Origin: CAZBEL01 sp964628055
GTDB lineage: Bacteria > Fidelibacterota > Marinisomatia > Marinisomatales > TCS56
Direction: 5' to 3'
Assembly: GCA_964628055.1 (NCBI GenBank)
Contig: CAZVNL010000024.1
Coordinates: forward strand, 1-34,128
DNA length: 34,128 bases
Shown here: positions 8,300 to 16,371 of the stretch, one piece after another
How positions within the stretch are numbered: the first letter of the stretch is position 1
Layout of the letters: every line of letters begins with the position of its first letter
Program-made: the position numbers and the translations under genes
The notes under the pieces: model-generated
The model's input: only the letters and a program-made list of their open reading frames with translations
What the model was told of the DNA's origin: nothing
The model's database searches: none

Positions 8300-9910
8300 A
8301 TGAGCAAGCGGTTTTCATCCCGTATGACTTGGATACTACTGGGGGTGTGGTCTCTCGGCTTTTTGTGGGCTCAAGGAGATAGTTATCTCGCCCAGAAGCT
8401 CATGGTGGAGAACGACCTCCGCCAGCGTATTACCCAGGCTCTCTCCAAGATCATTGAGGGACAAAAATATGTTGTTGATGTGAGCGTGGAGTTGGACATT
8501 ACCGGGGAAACTGAGGAGCAACTCACGCTTAAAGCTGGGAAACAACCGGCTAAAACGGCTACACCGGTAGAAGGAGCCGGCCTGGCCAAGGAATTGGAGA
8601 CTAAAACCGCCCCTACCGCAGAAACCGCACCAGGGGAAATTTCTACCGGGTTGCCGATCCCCGGGTTCGATTTTGAAACGGAGCCGGAACCTACTACCGT
8701 TGAGACCGCCCCGGTCGAATCACTCCCTGAGAAGGCCAAACAACCCGCTGTTACTGAAACTGCTCCCGGCGGTCCTAAGATTCTTTCCCGCACCATCACC
8801 AACCGCCATCCGGCCATGGCCAAGATCAAAAGGCAGGAGATCAGAATCCTCCTGGATGAAGATGCCCCCCCGGAACTGATCGAAAATATCCGACAGGTGG
8901 TAATGGCCACCTCCCGGTACAACCGAGCCCGGGGAGACCTACTGAGCATTATGACGGCCACCTTCAAGGAACGACGGGATGAACGCACAGCCGAGCAGGT
9001 ACTTTTAAAGAATATTGCCCAGAAAATTGATGCCTTAGAGAGCAAGCAGCAGGCGGAGGATGCAGCCCAGGAACAAGATTGGCGCAAGGAACTGGAGGAA
9101 TATAAAAAGGGCGAAGCCAAACGGCGTGAAGAAGACCGCCTTTATTTCCAGTCCAAGTTGACCGAGTTAGAAGTTGCCGCCCGGGAGCGAGCCTTCAACA
9201 AGGAAAAACAAGAGATCCTTAGACGAGACTCCTTAGAACTCCAGCGCCTGAACCAGGAAATCCAGGACCTTAAGGCTAAGTTGGGTTCTCCGGAACTTTC
9301 CGTAGAAGAGGCCACCCAGACGGAAACTACCGTAGAGGATCTGGAAACCCGGCGGAAACAATTAGAGGGCCAGATCAATGAGAAAATGTCCGTGCTGGAA
9401 GGCGTTAAAACCGAATTGGACCGCACCCTGGAGCGCGGTGGAATGGGGACTTCCACCCTTACGGTGGTATTCGTTTCCTTGTTAGCGGCACTGGTCATTG
9501 TGCTGATTATTATCCTGGTAATTTTGGTGACCAACCGTTCCAAGCAACAGCAGGTGCCGCCCCCGTGGATGTATCCCCCGCGACCGCGGAAAAAAAAAAG
9601 TAAAAAAGCCCCAGCCGCTACTCCCCAAGTGACCGCCACGACCACGCCTCCCTCTGCTCAACCGGCTCCGCAGCCTGCCGTACCTGAACCTGAAGAAGAC
9701 CCCGGTGTGTTGCAAAGTGAGATCAATGATATGAAACAGGCCGTGGTCTCCATGAGCGTGGGGCATCCTCATACCGCCACCAGGATCGTCAAAGAATGGT
9801 TAGAGGAAGAGGCGCCTCCGCCGCCGCCTCAACCGGAAACGCCCGCACCTCCACCTCCTGCTGAGGAAGAGGATACGGGCAAGAAGAAAAAGAAGAAAAA
9901 GAAGAAATAA
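8300..9910 (+). CDS. Shortened FliF-like MS-ring protein with added coiled coil
   Basis: 536 residues, with ribosome binding site AAAGGAG just upstream of ATG 8300 (an in-frame ATG at 8273 lacks one). A signal or membrane segment (about 9-24) leads to LRQRITQALSKIIEGQKYVV and DVSVELDI (40-67). After a 90-residue Pro/Thr/Glu linker come ILSRTITN (161-168), QEIRILLD (179-186) and RARGDLLSIMTATF (209-222). These match, in order, the two halves of FliF ring-building motif 3. Next is a long coiled coil (about 225-380), a membrane helix (about 386-411), and a C-terminal DMKQAVVSMSVGHPHTATRI followed by VKEWLEEE. This last part parallels the FliG-binding end of FliF (E. coli RIREMSDNDPRVVALVIRQW). 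Ring motifs 1 and 2 are missing. It ends in a run of ten lysines. Adjacent motAB and fliG support a FliF role. Confidence 0.75.
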   Translation: MSKRFSSRMTWILLGVWSLGFLWAQGDSYLAQKLMVENDLRQRITQALSKIIEGQKYVVDVSVELDITGETEEQLTLKAGKQPAKTATPVEGAGLAKELETKTAPTAETAPGEISTGLPIPGFDFETEPEPTTVETAPVESLPEKAKQPAVTETAPGGPKILSRTITNRHPAMAKIKRQEIRILLDEDAPPELIENIRQVVMATSRYNRARGDLLSIMTATFKERRDERTAEQVLLKNIAQKIDALESKQQAEDAAQEQDWRKELEEYKKGEAKRREEDRLYFQSKLTELEVAARERAFNKEKQEILRRDSLELQRLNQEIQDLKAKLGSPELSVEEATQTETTVEDLETRRKQLEGQINEKMSVLEGVKTELDRTLERGGMGTSTLTVVFVSLLAALVIVLIIILVILVTNRSKQQQVPPPWMYPPRPRKKKSKKAPAATPQVTATTTPPSAQPAPQPAVPEPEEDPGVLQSEINDMKQAVVSMSVGHPHTATRIVKEWLEEEAPPPPPQPETPAPPPPAEEEDTGKKKKKKKKK

Positions 9911-9927
9911 AAGCGTCGGGATTTAAT

Positions 9928-10860
9928 ATGATCACAGACTACAATCGCCTGTCAGGCCTGCAAAAGGTCGCCATCCTGTTTTCCGTTTTGGGTGAAGGCC
10001 TGGCCTTGACCCTGGTGAAAGGTCTATCTAAAACGGATATCCGCAAAGTCCGGGCCACCATGCGGGAAATTGAAAGCGTGGCCTTCAGTGTAAAAAAGCG
10101 CGTTATGGAGGAGTTCTATTTCAGCTTCGTCAGCGAGAAGTTCCAGTCTGACGAAGATGATCAGCCCAAGAAACCTTTCGAGTTCGTGGAACAGTTGACC
10201 GATGAGCAATTAGTAGCCCTCCTACAACCTGAAGAACCCAAAGTGGTAGCTATCGTCTTAGCCCAGGTTCCCGCTGAACGGCGCATCCTGGTTATGAACC
10301 GGCTGGACCCCGAGGAAAAGGGCCGGGTGCTCATAGAATTGGGCAATCTGGATGACGTTCCTCTGGAGGCGGTTGTGAACGTGGCCAATGACCTGAAAGA
10401 GAAATCCCACTTTTTACCCAAGACCGTCGAATTTTCCCGCGGCGGCGGTAAGGAGATCGCCGAAATCCTGGCCAACATGGAATCCGAGGAAGAAATGAAG
10501 TTCCTGGAAGCCATAAGTCGGGAAAATCCCGAGTTGGCCAAGGAGGTGAAAAAATACCATCTCACTTGGGACGACATTTTTGAGGTCTTCCCCGATAACC
10601 TGCTCCGGGACTTGATGAACTCCGTAGAGTTGGACACAATCGCCTTAGCCATGAAAGGGATGGATGAGGAGATTGTAAAACGTGTCGTGGAGAACCTGCC
10701 GACGAAGAAACAGGCCATGTATGAGCCGGTGGAAGAGGCCGTGGCCAAACGGGAAGTGGACAAGGCCCGTAAGACCATTGTTCAACAAGCCCGCCAGATG
10801 GAAAAGGAAGGCGCCTACCACCTGGAAGATTTGGTAGGTGGTGGAGAAATGGTGGAATAA
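9928..10860 (+). CDS. fliG: FliG, rotor switch protein
   Basis: 310 residues against about 330 in most species, with all three FliG domains. The N-terminal FliF-binding domain (1-72) begins LSGLQKVAILFSVLGEGLA. The middle domain (about 84-165) includes PEEPKVVAIVLAQVPAERR, with EEPK where FliM-binding FliGs have EHPQ. After the GGGKEIAEILANME linker, the C-terminal torque domain (about 190-295) has WDDIFEVFPDNLLRDLMNSV and ELDTIALAMKGMDEEIVKRV. In flagella FliG caps the FliF ring, holds FliM and meets MotA. The charged torque helix is divergent: the two aspartates of E. coli ILRDDL align with Pro-Val in MYEPVEEA, although acidic residues follow. The changed EHPQ motif may mean no FliM partner. 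It is the last gene before a strong terminator. Confidence 0.92.
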   Translation: MITDYNRLSGLQKVAILFSVLGEGLALTLVKGLSKTDIRKVRATMREIESVAFSVKKRVMEEFYFSFVSEKFQSDEDDQPKKPFEFVEQLTDEQLVALLQPEEPKVVAIVLAQVPAERRILVMNRLDPEEKGRVLIELGNLDDVPLEAVVNVANDLKEKSHFLPKTVEFSRGGGKEIAEILANMESEEEMKFLEAISRENPELAKEVKKYHLTWDDIFEVFPDNLLRDLMNSVELDTIALAMKGMDEEIVKRVVENLPTKKQAMYEPVEEAVAKREVDKARKTIVQQARQMEKEGAYHLEDLVGGGEMVE

Positions 10861-10888
10861 CGACCTTTAGTCAATTAACCAATCGAAA

Positions 10889-10916
10889 AGTCCCTGCTTC
10901 GTCAGGGACTTTTTTT
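10889..10916 (+). terminator. Rho-independent terminator of the motor operon
   Basis: AGTCCCTG (10889-10896) and CAGGGACT (10903-10910) form a perfect 8-bp stem with loop CTTCGT, followed directly by a run of seven T's. It sits 29 bases after the fliG stop and closes the unit that starts at 3193, separating it from uvrA. Confidence 0.95.
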
Positions 10917-10963
10917 ATGGAACCAGTCCTGTTGGGATAGCCGGTGATCCTGCAAATCGTTTT

Positions 10964-10991
10964 TTGAATACCCAATGGATGGTTTTAAATT
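10964..10991 (+). promoter_or_regulatory. Possible uvrA promoter
   Basis: TTGAAT (10964-10969), a 16-base spacer and TAAATT (10986-10991) form a reasonable promoter between the terminator and uvrA. The predicted start near 10998 would leave almost no leader before the TTG at 11004. The palindrome at 10989-11009 covers the -10 edge and start point. Confidence 0.45.
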
Positions 10992-11009
10992 CAAGGCTGC
11001 ACCTTGAAT
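10989..11009. repeat. 8-bp palindrome at the uvrA start, candidate operator or hairpin
   Basis: ATTCAAGG (10989-10996) and CCTTGAAT (11002-11009) form a perfect inverted repeat around CTGCA. It overlaps the likely uvrA transcription start and contains the TTG start codon. It could be a repressor site (uvrA is a LexA target in many bacteria) or an mRNA hairpin that hides the start. It does not match the LexA boxes I know from E. coli or Bacillus, so the identity of any binder is open. Confidence 0.45.
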
Positions 11010-13886
11010 AAGTCCTTATCAACCACCAAAGCAACGTCCTCCCGGGCCATCCCCGCTGATAGAATCATTATCCGGGGAGCCCGTCAGCACAACTTAAAAA
11101 ATATCGATCTGGAAATACCTCGAGATCGGTTGGTAGTCATCACCGGCCTTTCTGGTTCCGGGAAATCTTCCCTGGCCTTCGATACCATCTACGCTGAAGG
11201 TCAACGGCGCTACGTGGAATCCCTCTCTTCTTATGCCCGGCAGTTCTTAGGACTCATGGAGAAGCCAGAAATGGATTACATCGAAGGTCTCTCTCCTGCC
11301 ATTTCCATCGAACAAAAAGCCGCTGCCCGCAACCCCCGCTCCACCGTGGGTACGGTGACGGAGATCCATGATTACCTACGACTTCTGTTCGCCCACGTGG
11401 GTGACCCCCATTGCTGGATCTGCGGACGTCCTATCCAGCGGCAGACCGTACAGCAGATTGTGGATACCGTCTCTCGCTTGCCCGCTGGGACGCGGATTTA
11501 CGTATTGGCCCCTGTGGTCCGTGGCCGGAAAGGGGAACATAGAGGGGTTTTCAAGGAAATCCGACGGGAAGGTTTTTTAAGAACCCGCGTGGATGGTAAA
11601 GTTCACTCCATCGATGAGCAGTTATCCCTTTCACGGAATAAAAAACACACCATCGAAGTAGTGGTGGACCGCCTGGTCTTGGAAGGGGAATATAGTGAAC
11701 GCCTGACAGAATCCGTAGAATTGGCTTTGAAGATTGGTTCCGGACTCGTCATCATCCACGAATTGCCCAAGACAGATCATATTTTTAGCGAACGGTTTGC
11801 CTGCCCCCATTGTGAGGTCTCTCTGGAAGAAATGGCTCCCCGCATGTTTTCTTTCAATTCTCCTTACGGGGCTTGTCCCCAGTGTGATGGACTGGGCTCC
11901 CAGATGGAGTTGGATCCGGAGTTGATTGTCCCGGACAAGACCAAGTCGTTAATCCAGGGAGCCATTGCTCCCCTGGGCGAGCAACCTCGCGGGAACTGGT
12001 ACGGGAGTATTCTTCGCAGTCTCGCCCAGCACTACCAGTTCAACTTTACAACGCCATGGTATCGTTTGGATCCCCAGGTGCGGGAGATGTTGTTGTACGG
12101 TACGGGCCAAAGAACCTTCCGCATGCAATACAAATCGGAGCGCTGGAGCGGGACGTACACCGGGGGTTGGGAAGGGACCATCCCCAATCTAATGCGCCGG
12201 TATAAACAGACCCAATCTTCTCATATTCGGGAGTGGATTGAACAATTTATGAGCATGCGTCCCTGTTTGGGTTGCCAGGGGACGCGGTTACGGCCAGAAA
12301 GTCGGGCGGTTACGGTTGGAAGCAAGAATTTAGGGGAGGTCTCGCGCCTGTCCATCAAGGAGGCCCTCGGGTTTTTTGAATCCCTGCAACTCACTAAAAC
12401 AGAACAGCAGATTGCTCGTCAGATTTTAAAAGAGATAAAAAACCGGTTGAATTTCCTCATCGATGTGGGTCTGGATTACCTCACCCTAGACCGTACGGCC
12501 ACAACCCTTTCCGGCGGCGAGGCGCAGCGGATTCACTTGGCTACCCAGATCGGCTCTCAATTGGTAGGGGTATTGTACATCCTGGACGAGCCGTCCATTG
12601 GTCTTCATCCACGGGATAATAACCGTTTGCTGAATACGTTGATGAAGTTGCGTGACTTGGGAAATTCCATTTTGGTGGTGGAGCACGACCGGGAGACAAT
12701 TGAGGCCGCCGACCAAGTCATTGATCTGGGTCCCGGCGCCGGTGAGCACGGGGGCAAGGTCGTGTTTACCGGTACACCCCAGGGTCTCGTGCGTTGCCGC
12801 AAATCTATCACCGGGGATTATCTTGCCGGCCGCCGGCGCATAGCCACCCCCAGAAGGAGGCGAAGCGGTAATGGACGTTTCCTCGTCCTCCACGGGGCCA
12901 CGGGGAACAACTTGAAACGGATGACGGTGGAGTTTCCCTTGGGGAAATTGATTGTCGTCACCGGCGTCTCTGGCAGTGGCAAGAGCACCCTGGTGGATGA
13001 GACCCTCTACCCTTTGCTGGCCCGGGAGTTGAACCATGCCCGTACCTACCCCCTGCCCTTCGAGAGCGTGGCGGGCCTCCAGTATCTGGATAAGGTCGTG
13101 GATATCAACCAGAAACCCATTGGTCGTACCCCCCGGTCCAACCCGGCTACCTACACCGGTGTTTTTACCTATATCAGGGAGCTCTTCGCCCAATTGCCGG
13201 AATCGAGGATTCGGGGTTATAAACCCGGTCGCTTTTCCTTCAATGTGAAAGGCGGTCGGTGCCAAGCCTGCGAGGGCGACGGGATCATTAAAATCGCAAT
13301 GAACTTTCTTCCCGATGTTTATGTGACTTGTGAGGTGTGCAAAAGCGCCCGCTACAATCGGGAAACCCTGGAAATCCGCTACAAGGGCCAGAATATCGCC
13401 GAGGTGCTGGCCCTATCCGTTGAAGAGGCTTTGCGTTTCTTTGAAAATATCCCTTCCATCAAGAGGAAACTGACCACTCTTTACGAGGTGGGGTTGGGTT
13501 ACATTCGGCTGGGTCAACAGGCCACGACTCTTTCCGGCGGCGAGGCCCAGCGGGTGAAATTGGCCACGGAACTTTCCCGGGCCAGCAAGGCTCAGACCCT
13601 CTATATTTTGGACGAACCCACAACCGGGTTACACTTTGAAGATGTAAACGCCCTGTTGAAGGTCTTACAACGCCTGGTGGACCGGGGGAATACGGTAATT
13701 ATTATTGAGCATAATCTGGATGTCATCAAATCGGCCGATTGGGTCATAGATTTAGGCCCCGAGGGGGGAGAGAATGGTGGAGAGGTAATCTTTGCCGGGA
13801 CACCGGAGGAGCTGGTTCGACAGTCACACTCGTACACGGGGACGTTTTTGGCCCCCTTGCTAAATGGAAAGAAAGGAACATCATGA
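11004..13886 (+). CDS. uvrA: Excinuclease ABC subunit A (UvrA)
   Basis: About 960 residues, normal for UvrA, the damage-recognising ATPase of nucleotide excision repair. Two ABC modules are complete. The first has Walker A GLSGSGKS (48-55), signature LSGGEAQRIHLA and Walker B LYILDEPSIGLHPRDN. The second has GVSGSGKSTLVDETL, LSGGEAQRVKLA and LYILDEPTTGLHFEDV. Zinc-binding cysteine pairs are visible: CWIC in the first insertion, CPHC...CPQC (HCEVSLEEM to GACPQCDGLG) and CQAC...CEVC in the second module. No ATG precedes the conserved IIIRGARQHNLKNIDLEIP, so a TTG at 11004 is the likely start. A non-standard start further down is possible. The stop overlaps the next gene's ATG (ATGA). A palindrome at the start suggests regulation. 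Confidence 0.97.
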   Translation: MNKSLSTTKATSSRAIPADRIIIRGARQHNLKNIDLEIPRDRLVVITGLSGSGKSSLAFDTIYAEGQRRYVESLSSYARQFLGLMEKPEMDYIEGLSPAISIEQKAAARNPRSTVGTVTEIHDYLRLLFAHVGDPHCWICGRPIQRQTVQQIVDTVSRLPAGTRIYVLAPVVRGRKGEHRGVFKEIRREGFLRTRVDGKVHSIDEQLSLSRNKKHTIEVVVDRLVLEGEYSERLTESVELALKIGSGLVIIHELPKTDHIFSERFACPHCEVSLEEMAPRMFSFNSPYGACPQCDGLGSQMELDPELIVPDKTKSLIQGAIAPLGEQPRGNWYGSILRSLAQHYQFNFTTPWYRLDPQVREMLLYGTGQRTFRMQYKSERWSGTYTGGWEGTIPNLMRRYKQTQSSHIREWIEQFMSMRPCLGCQGTRLRPESRAVTVGSKNLGEVSRLSIKEALGFFESLQLTKTEQQIARQILKEIKNRLNFLIDVGLDYLTLDRTATTLSGGEAQRIHLATQIGSQLVGVLYILDEPSIGLHPRDNNRLLNTLMKLRDLGNSILVVEHDRETIEAADQVIDLGPGAGEHGGKVVFTGTPQGLVRCRKSITGDYLAGRRRIATPRRRRSGNGRFLVLHGATGNNLKRMTVEFPLGKLIVVTGVSGSGKSTLVDETLYPLLARELNHARTYPLPFESVAGLQYLDKVVDINQKPIGRTPRSNPATYTGVFTYIRELFAQLPESRIRGYKPGRFSFNVKGGRCQACEGDGIIKIAMNFLPDVYVTCEVCKSARYNRETLEIRYKGQNIAEVLALSVEEALRFFENIPSIKRKLTTLYEVGLGYIRLGQQATTLSGGEAQRVKLATELSRASKAQTLYILDEPTTGLHFEDVNALLKVLQRLVDRGNTVIIIEHNLDVIKSADWVIDLGPEGGENGGEVIFAGTPEELVRQSHSYTGTFLAPLLNGKKGTS

Positions 13887-16204
13887 AAACGACCGCCGAT
13901 CTACGTCCTTACTTCCCTTTTTGGGAGATAACCAAAGACTTAATTGACCAGTGTATTGATCTTATGTTGAATCTCCGCCAGAGTGGCCATCCGGGGGGTT
14001 CCCGGTCCAAGGTGTACGGCCTGGTTACGACCATGTTGTCGGGGGTGATGCGTTGGGATATTCGTGAACCGGGCAAGCGGTTTGCAGACCGATTCATCTT
14101 AGTGGCCGGTCACGCCAATCCCGCAGTTTATGGTGCCCTGGCGGTGTTTAACGAGGCCCTGCGTATCAAGTATCAGCAGACAAAAGATTCCCGTTACCTA
14201 GTCAACTGTTGCTCTGAACGGCAGTTGGTTTGGGAGGACTTGCTGACGTTACGCCGGAATGGCGGTTTACCAGGGCACGCCGAAATGGAAGGCAAAACGC
14301 TGTTTTTCAAATTCAATACCGGTCCCAGTGGCCACGGGTCCCCGGCTGCTGCTGGGGAGGCCCTGGCCTTGAAGCTGGCCCACGTACCGGAAGTGAAAGT
14401 CTTTGCTTTCGAAGGGGAAGGTGGCCTAACGGCCGGAGCGACCCACGAAACCCTCAATTCCGCTTACGGCCTGGGACTGGATAACCTGGTTTACTTTGTG
14501 GACTGGAACGATTTTGGGATTGACGACCGTCCCTTTAGCCGGGTGGTCTACGGCACACCCCAGGATTGGTTCGGCTCCCACGGCTGGCAGGTGGAAGGCG
14601 TTCTGGACGGGGAGGACTGGGAGGCCCTCTACGCTGCCTATTATCGACTCTTGGTGGAGAATAATCAACCCCAGGCCCCGAAGGTGCTGTATGCTCGTAA
14701 CCGGAAAGGCCGGGGTTATTACGTGTACGATAATAAAAGCCACGGCGTTCCCCATGAGCGAAACTCGGAACTGTTTTGGAAGACCAAAGCCGACTTTGCC
14801 GAAAAATACAATGTAGAATTTGACGGGTTCGGAGAGTCCGCTCCTGAAACGTGGGAAGCCCAGGTGGAACAGGCGCGGAGTTTTTTCCAGACGGTGTTTT
14901 CAGTGCTGCGCCGTGATCAAGCCCTGGTAGACTACCTGGCGGAGACCCTAGTTGGTTTGGGAGATTCCGTGCCTGAGGAAATGGACGCCTGCCGCATCCA
15001 GGTGATCGATCCGCCCCTGGAAAAGGATTTATTTCAGGTAGACCAGCTTCCGAAGAGTTTATTCGTTGCCCCCGGTACGAAGGCTCCCAACCGGGCGGCC
15101 TTTTCCCACTTCGCTTCCTGGCTAAATACAACTTACCAGAAGCGTCATGGGTATCCTCTGGTCATCGCCGCCTCGGCAGACTTGGCGGATTCTACCAATA
15201 TCTCCGGGTTTGCCAAGGGTTGGGAGGGAGCCCCGGATCAGGGGATGTACGATCGGGAAACCAACGTGGACAGTCCCCTCCTGCCCCAAGGAATTACCGA
15301 GTTTGCCAATGCCGGCATCTTGGCTGGCCTGGCCACGGTGAATTTCAGCCCGGATCCGTATGAAACCTTTACCGGCTTCTGGGGAGCGTTCAGCACCTAT
15401 GGTTCCTTCAGTTACCTCAAGTATGGTCCCTTGCGCCTGTTCAGCCAGATCGCCCAGGATACGCAGTTTAAATTGGGGAAATTGATTTGGGTCGTGGGAC
15501 ATTCAGGTCCGGAGACCGCTGAGGACAGTCGTACGCACTTCGGCATTTTCGCTCCCGGCGTAACACACCTTTTTCCCGAGGGCCAGATTATCAATCTACA
15601 CCCCTGGGAATATAATGAAGTCGCGCCGGCCCTCACGGCCGCCTTGGCTACGGAAGTTCTCATTATAGCACTCCATCTCACACGACCGCCGGTGGAGATT
15701 CCTGACCGGGAGGCGCTGGGAATAGCCTCCCATTTGGAAGCAGCCCGAGGGGCCTATCTTATTCGGGATTATGCGCCGGACAGGCCTCGCCAGGGAGTAG
15801 TCATCGTGCGAGGCACCAGCACCACCAATTCCCTCGTACACTTGCTTCCCCGTTTGTCGGAAGAGGGTCCCAACGTTAAAATTGTAGCGGCCATTTCCTG
15901 GGAGCTGTTCCAACGTCAGCCGGTGGAATATCAAAATACCGTCATTGCCCCTGAAGAGTGGGCCGATTCCATGGTAATTACCAACGGCGCCCGCCGCCTC
16001 ATGCATAACTGGATAGCCAATAAAGTGGTGGAGACCTATTCCCTTTCCTCGGACTGGGATAATCGCTGGCGTACCGGCGGCAGCCTGGAGGAGATTGTAG
16101 CCGAAGCACACCTTTCCCCGGAGTGGGTATGGAAAGGCATTACGAAATTTGCTCAGGATCGTGAGCAACGATTAAGACGTTTACAAATCCAGATTCCAGG
16201 TTAG
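13883..16204 (+). CDS. Transketolase-like thiamine diphosphate enzyme
   Basis: 773 residues, longer than a standard transketolase (about 660). Visible transketolase landmarks are SGHPGGSRSK near the N-terminus, ILVAGHANPAVYGAL, FNTGPSGHGSPAAAGEALAL, the TPP-binding stretch FEGEGGLTAGATHE ... YFVDWNDFGID, and a pyrimidine-binding domain with ADLADSTNISGF. A C-terminal transketolase-like domain (about 620-740) follows. The cofactor motif GDG is GEG here (residues 178-180), a conservative change at the magnesium ligand; the asparagine that closes the motif is kept. The protein could be a transketolase, a homodimeric pyruvate-dehydrogenase-E1-like enzyme or a distinct branch; I cannot name the substrate. 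It starts inside the uvrA stop with ribosome binding site AAAGGA upstream, so it is probably translated with uvrA. Confidence 0.75.
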   Translation: MKTTADLRPYFPFWEITKDLIDQCIDLMLNLRQSGHPGGSRSKVYGLVTTMLSGVMRWDIREPGKRFADRFILVAGHANPAVYGALAVFNEALRIKYQQTKDSRYLVNCCSERQLVWEDLLTLRRNGGLPGHAEMEGKTLFFKFNTGPSGHGSPAAAGEALALKLAHVPEVKVFAFEGEGGLTAGATHETLNSAYGLGLDNLVYFVDWNDFGIDDRPFSRVVYGTPQDWFGSHGWQVEGVLDGEDWEALYAAYYRLLVENNQPQAPKVLYARNRKGRGYYVYDNKSHGVPHERNSELFWKTKADFAEKYNVEFDGFGESAPETWEAQVEQARSFFQTVFSVLRRDQALVDYLAETLVGLGDSVPEEMDACRIQVIDPPLEKDLFQVDQLPKSLFVAPGTKAPNRAAFSHFASWLNTTYQKRHGYPLVIAASADLADSTNISGFAKGWEGAPDQGMYDRETNVDSPLLPQGITEFANAGILAGLATVNFSPDPYETFTGFWGAFSTYGSFSYLKYGPLRLFSQIAQDTQFKLGKLIWVVGHSGPETAEDSRTHFGIFAPGVTHLFPEGQIINLHPWEYNEVAPALTAALATEVLIIALHLTRPPVEIPDREALGIASHLEAARGAYLIRDYAPDRPRQGVVIVRGTSTTNSLVHLLPRLSEEGPNVKIVAAISWELFQRQPVEYQNTVIAPEEWADSMVITNGARRLMHNWIANKVVETYSLSSDWDNRWRTGGSLEEIVAEAHLSPEWVWKGITKFAQDREQRLRRLQIQIPG

Positions 16205-16261
16205 ACTTAAACAGCGCAGCCAATAGCGTTAACCTTTTTATTACGTTTGATCAGAATTTGG

Positions 16262-16284
16262 AACGGTATAAGATAGTTACCGTT
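16262..16284. repeat. 7-bp inverted repeat upstream of ruvB, candidate operator
   Basis: AACGGTA (16262-16268) and TACCGTT (16278-16284) form a perfect inverted repeat with a 9-base spacer in the 167-base gap before ruvB. TATAAG at 16267-16272, a possible -10 box, lies inside it. The spacing is typical of sites for dimeric repressors. It differs from the palindrome at uvrA. The rest of the gap holds TTGACA at 16325-16330 without a good -10 partner. Confidence 0.4.
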
Positions 16285-16371
16285 ACACTCTTCCCTTGGT
16301 GACCCCTTGATCCATTTAGTATCTTTGACACTCTAAAATGGACACATTTTTCACTATTTTGAGCAGATTTG

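Noticed and set aside
7070..10778. Long minus-strand open frames opposite motA, motB, the FliF-like gene and fliG
   Set aside because: They mirror the codon structure of strong + strand genes, have low-complexity Ser/Arg-rich translations and match no family.
13739..13882. Extended N-terminus for the transketolase-like gene
   Set aside because: The upstream frame lies within uvrA. The ATG at 13883 has a ribosome binding site, forms an ATGA overlap and begins where the protein family begins.
16335..16350. AAAATG/CATTTT hairpin before ruvB considered as a terminator
   Set aside because: A six-pair, mostly A-T stem with a four-base loop is too weak, and the following T-run is short.
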